A stretch of DNA of 11,859 nucleotides from Oscillibacter sp. (GTDB taxonomy: Bacteria; Bacillota; Clostridia; Oscillospirales; Oscillospiraceae): NCBI GenBank assembly GCA_022796315.1, contig JAAWIL010000050.1, forward strand, positions 1-11,859, written 5' to 3'. A program made the translations under genes and the position numbers. Of this stretch, positions 6,506-11,859 are shown in pieces (within the stretch, counting starts at the first letter, position 1; the number at the start of each line of letters is the position of its first letter). The notes beneath the pieces are model-generated. The model was not told the origin of the DNA and searched no databases. It saw nothing but the letters and a program-made list of their open reading frames with translations.

Positions 6506-6525
6506 GGCCGCCGCCCTCGGCGGTC
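6506..6525. repeat. GC palindrome 2 (GGCCGCCG/CGGCGGTC)
   Basis: An 8-bp stem with one G-U pair and a CCCT loop, again preceded by CTGTAGGGG as in palindrome 1. A nearby TCCGGATTTTCCT (6488-6500) is repeated at 6542-6554, so the unit includes flanking sequence as well as the stem. Confidence 0.7.
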
Positions 6526-6589
6526 TGTTCTCCCCGCAGCCTCCGGATTTTCCTCAGCCCTCCCACGAAAGACCGGATCTCCCTTTAGA

Positions 6590-6610
6590 GGGGCGGTTGA
6601 TAACCGCCCC
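6590..6610. repeat. GC palindrome 3 (GGGGCGGTT/AACCGCCCC)
   Basis: A perfect 9-bp stem with a GAT loop, the third member of the group. The arm sequence differs from palindromes 1 and 2 while the shape and the GGGGCGG core are kept, as expected for a dispersed intergenic palindromic repeat family under structural constraint. Confidence 0.75.
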
Positions 6611-6630
6611 TGCATAAAAGCTCCTAGGGC

Positions 6631-6780
6631 TTGTTTGATAATCGGCGAAATGCCCAACAGCGAGAGATGTTTGCCAATCCAGGCAAATTTTCGCAGACGG
6701 GCTGTCGCCCGGCAAGAAAATTGAACGCGGAGCGGCGGAAAAAGATCCGTTGTTTGGGCGTTTTGGCATTTTTCAAACAG
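6631..6780. repeat. Imperfect palindromic unit, about 150 bp
   Basis: GTTTGA (6633-6638) and AAATGCC (6648-6654) on the left are mirrored by GGCATTT (6765-6771) and TCAAAC (6773-6778) on the right. Inside are TTTGCC/GGCAAA (around 6670-6687) and CGGGC/GCCCG hairpins. The motifs TTGCCAATC, AGGCAAA and GGCAAGAAAA resemble the MITE-like element at 6135-6297, so it may be a diverged relative. Confidence 0.5.
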
Positions 6781-6810
6781 GGCCGAATCGGACACTCCCC
6801 TGGAAACCCG

Positions 6811-8679
6811 TCACCGGCGCTCCAGGTAGACCATCAGCACCGCCACGTCTGCGGGGGAGACGCCGGAGATCCGGGAGGCCTGCCCCAGGTCCAGGGGCCG
6901 GATGGCGTTCAGCTTCTCCCGGGCCTCCAGCCGGAGCCCCTGGATGGCGCTGTAGTCCAGGTCCGGCGGCAGGCGCCTCCGCTCCATTTTCCGCAGCGCC
7001 TCCACCTGCTTCTGCTGGCGCTGAATATAGCCCTCGTACTTCACGGAGATCTCCACCTGTTCCCGGACCGCCGGGGGCAGCTCCGGCCGGGTGGGATCGA
7101 AGGGGGCCAGGTCCTCGTAGTGCAGCTGGGGCCGCCGCAGCAGGGCGATCAGGGAACAGCCGTCCGCCGCGCCGGAGGTCCCCCGCCCGGTCAGAAAGGC
7201 CGACAGCGCCGGGGAGGGCGGCGTCCCCGTGTGGGTCAGCCGTTTGATCTCCGCCTCCACCTGGGCGTACTTCTCCTCCACCGCCCGCAGCCGGTCCCCG
7301 TCCACCAGGCCCAGTTCGTAGCCCCGGCGGGTCAGCCGCCGGTCGGCGTTGTCCTGGCGCAGCAGGAGCCGGTACTCGCTGCGGGAGGTCATGATGCGGT
7401 AGGGCTCCTCGGTCCCCTTGGTCACCAGGTCGTCAATGAGGGTCCCGATGTAGGACTCCGCCCGGGACAGCACGAAGGGCTCCTGTCCCCGGAGCTTCCG
7501 CACGGCGTTGACCCCGGCCGCGAAGCCCTGGACCGCCGCCTCCTCATACCCGGAGGACCCGTTGAACTGCCCCGCGCCGTAGAGGCCGGGAACGGCCTTT
7601 GTCTCCAGGGTGGGCTTCAGGGCCAGGGGGTCGATGCAGTCGTACTCAATGGCGTAGGCGGGCCGGGTCATCACCGCGCGCCGCAGGCCCGGCACACTGT
7701 GGAGCATTTGGATCTGCACATCCTCCGGCATGGAGGAGGAGAAGCCCTGGATGTACAGCTCCTCCGTGTCCAGCCCCATGGGCTCCACGAAGAGCTGGTG
7801 CCGGAGCTTGTCCGGAAAGCGGACGATCTTGGTCTCAAAGGAGGGACAGTACCGGGGCCCCACGCCCTCGATGAGGCCGGAGTACATGGGGGCCCGGTGC
7901 AGGTTCTCCTGGATGATGCGCTTGGTCTCCTCCGTGGTCCAGGTGAGCCAGCAGACGGCCCGGTTCTCCGGGGGGGTCTCCGTGCTGTAGGAGAAGGGCA
8001 CCGGCGTCTCGTCCCCCGGCTGGAGCTCCATCTCGTCAAAGTCCACGGTCCGGGCGTTGACCCGGGGAGGCGTGCCGGTCTTGAACCGCCGCAGGGGCAG
8101 GCCCAGCTTTTTCAGGGAGTCCGTCAGGCGGACGGCGGCGTGCATCCCGTCGGGTCCGGAGTCCTCCACCCACTCCCCCACAATGGTGCGCCCGGTGAGG
8201 TAGGTGCCCGTGGCCAGAATCACGGCCCTGGCCTGAAAGACCGCCCCGGTGGCCAGGACTACGGAGAACGGGGCGCCGTGTCCGGCGCGGATCTCCGTGA
8301 CCTCCCCCTGGCGGACGGCCAGGTGTTCCTGCCGTTCCAGGGCGTGCTTCATGTAGGCCTGATAGCGCCGCCGGTCCGCCTGGGCCCGGAGGGACCACAC
8401 GGCGGGGCCCTTGCCCTTGTTCAGCAGGCGGTACTGGATGCAGCAGGCGTCTGCTGCCCGCGCCATCTCTCCCCCCAGGGCGTCCAGCTCCCGGACCAGG
8501 TGGCCCTTTCCGGTGCCGCCGACGGCGGGGTTGCAGGGCATGTTGCCCACGGCGTCCAGGTTGATCGTGAAAACGATGGTGTCCGCCCCCAGGCGGGCGG
8601 CGGACAGGGCGGCTTCAATGCCGGCGTGGCCGGCGCCGATGACGGCAATGTCGCAGGTTCCTGCGTGGAATTCTTGCAT
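6811..8679 (-). CDS. mnmG: tRNA uridine-5-carboxymethylaminomethyl modification enzyme MnmG (GidA)
   Basis: Predicted 622-residue FAD enzyme that, with the GTPase MnmE, installs the (carboxymethyl)aminomethyl group on wobble uridine 34 of several tRNAs. Features in order: FAD dinucleotide-binding GAGHAG (residues 15-20), MPCNPAVGGTGKGHLVREL (47-65) with conserved Cys49, ILATGTYL (154-161), the MnmG signature GPRYCPSFETKIVRF (274-288) with conserved Cys278, and GLYGAGQFNGSSGYEEAA (365-382). The C-terminal helical domain for MnmE/tRNA binding is complete. Length is normal. The frame is open upstream to 8784, but the ATG at 8679 has AAAGGAG 7 bases upstream and matches the family start. mnmE and rsmG, common neighbours, are not adjacent. 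No promoter is visible in the 83-bp gap upstream, so it is probably cotranscribed with the metallophosphoesterase. Confidence 0.96.
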   Translation of the reverse strand: MQEFHAGTCDIAVIGAGHAGIEAALSAARLGADTIVFTINLDAVGNMPCNPAVGGTGKGHLVRELDALGGEMARAADACCIQYRLLNKGKGPAVWSLRAQADRRRYQAYMKHALERQEHLAVRQGEVTEIRAGHGAPFSVVLATGAVFQARAVILATGTYLTGRTIVGEWVEDSGPDGMHAAVRLTDSLKKLGLPLRRFKTGTPPRVNARTVDFDEMELQPGDETPVPFSYSTETPPENRAVCWLTWTTEETKRIIQENLHRAPMYSGLIEGVGPRYCPSFETKIVRFPDKLRHQLFVEPMGLDTEELYIQGFSSSMPEDVQIQMLHSVPGLRRAVMTRPAYAIEYDCIDPLALKPTLETKAVPGLYGAGQFNGSSGYEEAAVQGFAAGVNAVRKLRGQEPFVLSRAESYIGTLIDDLVTKGTEEPYRIMTSRSEYRLLLRQDNADRRLTRRGYELGLVDGDRLRAVEEKYAQVEAEIKRLTHTGTPPSPALSAFLTGRGTSGAADGCSLIALLRRPQLHYEDLAPFDPTRPELPPAVREQVEISVKYEGYIQRQQKQVEALRKMERRRLPPDLDYSAIQGLRLEAREKLNAIRPLDLGQASRISGVSPADVAVLMVYLERR

Positions 8680-8720
8680 AAGAGGCTCCTTTGAGGTCCC
8701 CTGACGGGGGAGTGGGTGGT

Positions 8721-8735
8721 CCGGCCTGCGGCCGG
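8721..8735. repeat. GC hairpin in the gap upstream of mnmG
   Basis: CCGGCC-TGC-GGCCGG forms a 6-bp stem in the 83-bp gap between the metallophosphoesterase and mnmG. The run GCCTGCGGCCGGG with similar following bases also occurs at the 3' end of the glycosyltransferase gene (1189-1207), so this is probably a dispersed GC-rich spacer repeat. Confidence 0.5.
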
Positions 8736-8762
8736 GAGCGAGGGCTTTGGCCGCGGGCCGGC

Positions 8763-9626
8763 CTACCCGGCCTCCCCCCTGCAAAGGGTCACCACCGCCA
8801 CCTCCGGACGGTTCAGCACCCGGAACGTCCTTCCGGAATTCCCCAGTCCCCTGGTGACAAAGAGCCGCGACCCATGGGCCTCATAGAGCCCTGCGGTATA
8901 GGAGGGAAAGAACGTCCGGTCTGTGGAGACCAGCCCGTCCGTAAAGGGCAGCCGCACCAGGCCGCCATGGCCGTGGCCGGAAATCACCAGATCCGCCCCC
9001 AGCAGGCTGTACTGCTTCGGGAAATGGTCGTTCCGGTGGGCCAGGAGCATCCAGAAGGAATCTCCGTATGCCCCCGTCACCTCTTCCGCCAGCTGCTCCG
9101 GGGTCTTCTGATCCGCGTAGCCGTTGGGATCGTCAATGCCCGCCAGAATCACCGTCTCCCCGCCGCGCTCCAGGGGCAGGAACTGGTTGGACAGCACCGT
9201 GACGCCGTGGGAGGTCAAAACCTCCTTCCAGTAGGGCACATCTCCGATGGCCCACTCGTGGTTTCCCGTGACATAGTAGGTGGGCGCGATGGCGCTGAGC
9301 CCCTCCGCCGTCTGGGCCGCATAGTCCGCCGGGATCGGGTGAAAGCAGTCCATCAGGTCCCCCACCAGGACGATCATGTCCGGTGACTGCTCCCGCACGG
9401 TGTCAAAGAGATCCGCGTTCCCCTCCCCGAACCGGGCGGTGTGAAGGTCCCCCAGCACCACGATCCGGAAGCCGTCGAAGGCCTCCGGCAGGTTGGGAAA
9501 CACCGGGGAACAGGCGGTGACCTGCAGGGAGGTATTGCCCCACCAGACATAGAGGACGGCCAGCGCCGTCAGAAGCAGCAGAGAACATACCGCCCGCAGC
9601 GGGCGGCGCTTTTTATGAGATGCCAT
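8763..9626 (-). CDS. Membrane-anchored metallophosphoesterase (YkuE/YaeI-like)
   Basis: Predicted 287-residue calcineurin-like phosphoesterase. An N-terminal basic stretch and one transmembrane or signal-anchor helix (about residues 11-29) place the catalytic domain outside the membrane. All metal-ligand motifs are present: GDLH (59-62), GD (89-90), GNHE (121-124), LAHRND (195-200, His197), and GHGHGG (217-222). The family cleaves phosphomono- or phosphodiesters using two metal ions. YkuE/YaeI-type members act at the envelope, but the substrate is not evident. The start ATG at 9626 has only a weak purine stretch (GCGAGAG) upstream; no better start is seen before the anchor helix. A strong promoter lies at 9702-9730. 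mnmG follows after 83 bp and is probably on the same transcript. Confidence 0.88.
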   Translation of the reverse strand: MASHKKRRPLRAVCSLLLLTALAVLYVWWGNTSLQVTACSPVFPNLPEAFDGFRIVVLGDLHTARFGEGNADLFDTVREQSPDMIVLVGDLMDCFHPIPADYAAQTAEGLSAIAPTYYVTGNHEWAIGDVPYWKEVLTSHGVTVLSNQFLPLERGGETVILAGIDDPNGYADQKTPEQLAEEVTGAYGDSFWMLLAHRNDHFPKQYSLLGADLVISGHGHGGLVRLPFTDGLVSTDRTFFPSYTAGLYEAHGSRLFVTRGLGNSGRTFRVLNRPEVAVVTLCRGEAG

Positions 9627-9701
9627 AGGAGACTCTCGCTTTCTTCAATAAGATGCGTGAAATGCGCCGGGGATGCCATGGAATCCGGCGCGGTGTTCCT
9701 C

Positions 9702-9730
9702 ATTATAGCACAGACAGGCCGCTGTGACGA
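9702..9730 (-). promoter_or_regulatory. Promoter of the metallophosphoesterase-mnmG unit
   Basis: Minus strand: TCGTCA (9725-9730, four of six of TTGACA), a 17-bp spacer, then TGTGC-TATAAT with a perfect -10 hexamer at 9702-9707. Initiation is expected near 9695, about 70 bases upstream of the start codon. Confidence 0.72.
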
Positions 9731-9835
9731 GAGAAAAAATGCACAAACCGAGAAAAAACTCCGGCGGCTGCCGGGCGGCGCGGAGGAGAAATCTTACCAA
9801 ACTTTTCTGAGCGGACGGAAAGAATTTTGTCGGAA

Positions 9836-9860
9836 ACGTAAAAAGTTGTTTGGTTTACGT
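9836..9860. promoter_or_regulatory. Dyad upstream of hppA, possible operator
   Basis: ACGTAAA (9836-9842) and TTTACGT (9854-9860) are perfect 7-bp inverted half-sites 11 bases apart, about 19 bp upstream of the -35 hexamer of hppA. The position and symmetry would suit an activator or repressor site. No matching regulator is in the window. Confidence 0.4.
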
Positions 9861-9878
9861 AAAAGAAAAAAACGCCGC

Positions 9879-9906
9879 TTGAAAAAACGACGTCATGTGC
9901 TAAAAT
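9879..9906 (+). promoter_or_regulatory. hppA promoter
   Basis: TTGAAA (9879-9884), a 16-bp spacer, then TGTGC-TAAAAT (the -10 is 9901-9906) with an extended TGn. Initiation is expected near 9913, leaving a short leader before AAGGAG and the ATG. Confidence 0.72.
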
Positions 9907-9940
9907 AAGAGAAATAAATCCAACGCAAGGAGAGAGAACG

Positions 9941-11859
9941 ATGGAAAATCTGTTTTGGATCGGCTTTGCCGGGGCCATTGTGGCGGGACTCTTCGCCATC
10001 ACCCAGGCCAAGCGGGTCATGACCTACTCCGAGGGCACCGAGCGGATGCAGAAGATCGCGGCGTCCATCCGGGCCGGCGCCAACGCCTACTTGAAGCAGC
10101 AGTATACCACGGTGTTTAAGGTCTTCGTGGTGGTGTTCATCGCCCTGCTGGCAATCGCCTTTGCCTCCAAGGGCAGGATGCTGTCGGTGTACACGCCCTT
10201 CGCCTTTGTCACCGGCGGCGTGTTCTCTATGCTGGCGGGCTTCATCGGCATGAAGATCGCCACCAGCTCCAACGCCCGGACGGCCCAGGCGGCCTCCGAG
10301 AGCCTGAACAAGGGCCTGCGGGTGGCCTTCTCCTCCGGCTCCGTCATGGGCTTCACCGTGGTGGGCCTGGGGATGCTGGACATCACCCTGTGGTACTACC
10401 TTCTCCGCTTCGCCTTCGGCGTCAGCGACCCGGTGACCCTGGGCAACATCATGGTGATGAACGGCATGGGCGCTTCCTTCATGGCCCTCTTCGCCCGGGT
10501 GGGCGGCGGCATCTACACCAAGGCCGCCGACGTGGGCGCGGACCTGGTGGGCAAGGTGGAGGCCGGCATCCCCGAGGACGACCCCCGGAACCCCGCCACC
10601 ATCGCCGACAATGTGGGCGACAACGTGGGCGACGTGGCCGGTATGGGCGCGGACCTCTATGAGTCCTACGTGGGCTCCATTCTGGCCACCTTTGCCCTGG
10701 GCGCGGTGGGCGGCTACGGCTGGGGCGGCATGCTGCTGCCCATGGCCCTGGCGGTCTGCGGCATCCTGTGCTCCATTCTGGGCTCCTTCCTGGTGAAGAC
10801 AAAGGAGGACGCCACCCAGGAGTCCCTGCTGAAGAGCCTGCGCACCGGCACCTATACCGCGGCCGTCCTGGCGGCGGTGCTGGCGGCGCCGCTGACGTAC
10901 TTCATCATCGGCAGCTGGGGCGTGTACATCGCCATTCTCTGCGGCCTCATCGGCGGCTGCGCCATCGGCTACTTCACCGAGTACTATACCTCCGACACCT
11001 ACAAGCCCACCCAGGAGCTGGCGGCGGCCTCCGAGACCGGCGCGGCCACCATCATCATCGGCGGCATCTCCCTGGGACTCAAGTCCACCCTGACCTCCAT
11101 CCTGATCGTGGCGGCGGCGGTGCTGGTGAGCTACTTCGCCGCCGGCGGCTCCGTGCAGATCGTGGACGGCAGCGGCGCCTTTACGGCGGCGTTCAACCGG
11201 GGTCTGTACGGCATCGGCATCGCCGGTGTGGGCATGCTCTCCACCCTGGGCATCACCCTGGCCACCGACGCCTACGGCCCCGTGGCGGACAACGCCGGCG
11301 GCATCGCCGAGATGAGCGGCCTGCCGGAGAGCGTCCGGGACCGCACCGACGCCCTGGACTCCCTGGGCAACACCACCGCCGCCACCGGAAAGGGCTTCGC
11401 CATCGGCTCCGCCTCCCTGACGGCCCTGGCTCTGCTGGTGAGCTATGTGAACATCGTCCAGGACAACACCACGGAGACCCTGAACTTCACCCTCACCAGC
11501 CCCACGGTGCTGGTGGGCATGTTCATCGGCGCCATGCTGACCTTCGTCTTCTCCGCCTTCACCATGAGCGCGGTGCAGAAGGCGGCCCAGTCCATCGTGG
11601 TGGAGGTCCGCCGCCAGTTCCGGGAGATCCCCGGCATCATGGACTACAAGACGGACCCGGACTACGCCTCCTGCGTGTCCCTGTGTACCAAGGGCGCCCT
11701 CCACGAGATGGTGGCCCCCGCCCTGCTGGCTATCATTGTGCCCATCGTCACCGGCCTGATCCTGGGCCCCACGGGCGTTGTGGGACTGCTGGGCGGCGTG
11801 TCCGTCACCGGCTTTGCCATGGCGGTGTTCATGTCCAACGCCGGCGGCGCCTGGGACAA
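9941..11859 (+). CDS. hppA: K+-dependent membrane pyrophosphatase, Na+-type (partial)
   Basis: Start of an ion-pumping membrane pyrophosphatase; 639 codons are visible and the frame is open at the right edge, so roughly the last 60 residues are missing. The enzyme hydrolyses cytoplasmic pyrophosphate and pumps cations outwards across the membrane. Visible motifs: DVGADLVGKVE (197-207); the metal/PPi cluster D223, D227, D231 and D238 in ADNVGDNVGD and GMGADLYES; and the C-terminal DNAGGIAEM and SNAGGAWD loops. Glu241, three residues after D238, occupies the position of the gate glutamate of Na+-transporting enzymes (E246 in Thermotoga). GNTTAATGKG with A480 and G483 is the K+-dependent pattern. 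Many hydrophobic helices are present. Start: ATG with AAGGAG 9 bases upstream. Known Na+ types are sometimes dual Na+/H+ pumps, which cannot be told apart here. Confidence 0.96.
   Translation, partial: MENLFWIGFAGAIVAGLFAITQAKRVMTYSEGTERMQKIAASIRAGANAYLKQQYTTVFKVFVVVFIALLAIAFASKGRMLSVYTPFAFVTGGVFSMLAGFIGMKIATSSNARTAQAASESLNKGLRVAFSSGSVMGFTVVGLGMLDITLWYYLLRFAFGVSDPVTLGNIMVMNGMGASFMALFARVGGGIYTKAADVGADLVGKVEAGIPEDDPRNPATIADNVGDNVGDVAGMGADLYESYVGSILATFALGAVGGYGWGGMLLPMALAVCGILCSILGSFLVKTKEDATQESLLKSLRTGTYTAAVLAAVLAAPLTYFIIGSWGVYIAILCGLIGGCAIGYFTEYYTSDTYKPTQELAAASETGAATIIIGGISLGLKSTLTSILIVAAAVLVSYFAAGGSVQIVDGSGAFTAAFNRGLYGIGIAGVGMLSTLGITLATDAYGPVADNAGGIAEMSGLPESVRDRTDALDSLGNTTAATGKGFAIGSASLTALALLVSYVNIVQDNTTETLNFTLTSPTVLVGMFIGAMLTFVFSAFTMSAVQKAAQSIVVEVRRQFREIPGIMDYKTDPDYASCVSLCTKGALHEMVAPALLAIIVPIVTGLILGPTGVVGLLGGVSVTGFAMAVFMSNAGGAWD

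Larger units (their letters stand above)
6396..6805. repeat. 410-bp segment bounded by imperfect inverted repeats
   Basis: The left arm holds TTCCAAGGGA (6396-6405) and GTGTCCGATT (6409-6418). The right arm holds AATCGGACAC (6786-6795) and TCCCCTGGAA (6796-6805). They match in inverted orientation with one mismatch and a 3-base gap. The right arm ends 5 bases before the mnmG stop codon on the plus-strand map. The arms may bound a composite element or may be two opposite copies of one small repeat. Confidence 0.6.
6098..6810. other. 713-bp gene-free repeat-rich region
   Basis: No credible gene is seen on either strand. Reading frames here are short, lack family features and are built from repeats. 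Content in order: the telA 5' region; the MITE-like element (6135-6297); a GCCGGAG/CTCCGGC hairpin (6308-6325); a TTGACC/GGTCAA hairpin (6371-6388); then a 410-bp segment bounded by imperfect inverted repeats that holds three GC-rich palindromes and a further palindromic unit. I see no clear terminator for mnmG. Confidence 0.75.
9627..9940. other. Divergent promoter region, no gene
   Basis: These 314 bp lie between the metallophosphoesterase (-) and hppA (+). Besides the two promoters, the AT-rich part holds the dyad ACGTAAA (9836-9842) and TTTACGT (9854-9860), and two copies of AAAAAACG (9867-9874 and 9882-9889). Nothing here looks like a structural RNA or a coding sequence. Confidence 0.7.

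Noticed and set aside
6451..6611. CRISPR array
   Set aside because: The three palindromes have different sequences and irregular spacing; there are no identical direct repeats with constant spacers and no cas genes.
6385..6795. Small minus-strand frames in the repeat region (136 and 71 codons)
   Set aside because: Their sequence is entirely made of palindromic repeats, with no ribosome binding site and no recognisable protein.
6098..6810. tRNA or small structured RNA gene
   Set aside because: No cloverleaf, TTCGANTC-type arm or CCA end is visible; the hairpins are explained by repeat palindromes.
6631..8694. Long open frame (687 codons) on the plus strand opposite mnmG
   Set aside because: It is the antisense of a complete, motif-rich mnmG in GC-rich DNA; its translation is Gly/Pro/His/Arg-rich with no domain, and it has no ribosome binding site.
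9893..11704. Long open frame (603 codons) on the minus strand opposite hppA
   Set aside because: Antisense shadow of a conserved membrane pyrophosphatase; the His/Gly-rich composition is a mirror of the sense codons.

Overview
The window is about 63% G+C by eye. It carries low-GC-Gram-positive style expression signals: AAGGAGG ribosome binding sites and TGTG-extended -10 promoters. Its gene set includes a QueT transporter, an XpaC/TelA-family protein, a SigW-like ECF sigma factor with a zinc-finger anti-sigma factor, and a K+-dependent Na+-type membrane pyrophosphatase. Together these suggest a high-GC gut Firmicute of the Oscillospiraceae/Ruminococcaceae kind (Oscillibacter, Flavonifractor, Lawsonibacter-like). 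The species cannot be named from the sequence.

Layout: a GT4 glycosyltransferase (+, 161-1219) converges on queT (-, 1440-1943), and a hairpin lies between them. queT has its own promoter and a structured leader of about 160 nt. Upstream of it, also on the minus strand, is the translationally coupled operon dusB, ECF sigma factor, anti-sigma factor (4734 down to 2175), with start/stop overlaps of ATGA at both junctions and a strong terminator. telA (-, 4964-6097) follows with its own terminator. A 713-bp gene-free stretch (6098-6810) is packed with repeats. mnmG (-, 6811-8679) and a membrane-anchored metallophosphoesterase (-, 8763-9626) probably form one transcript. A divergent promoter region (9627-9940) then drives hppA (+), which runs off the right edge.

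Nearly all genes are housekeeping or envelope functions. Three concern tRNA modification: queT supplies queuosine precursor, dusB makes dihydrouridine, and mnmG makes the xnm5U34 modification. The sigma/anti-sigma pair suggests envelope signalling, telA stress response, and hppA ion pumping.

I did not find a convincing new multi-gene system. The most notable material is non-coding. Two identical inverted copies of a MITE-like element (1-93 and 6135-6227, the latter part of a 163-bp unit with 18-bp terminal inverted repeats) sit directly upstream of the inward-facing glycosyltransferase and telA genes. The queT leader has mutually exclusive pairings that look like a preQ1 riboswitch expression platform. 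Downstream of mnmG is a nested array of palindromic repeats.
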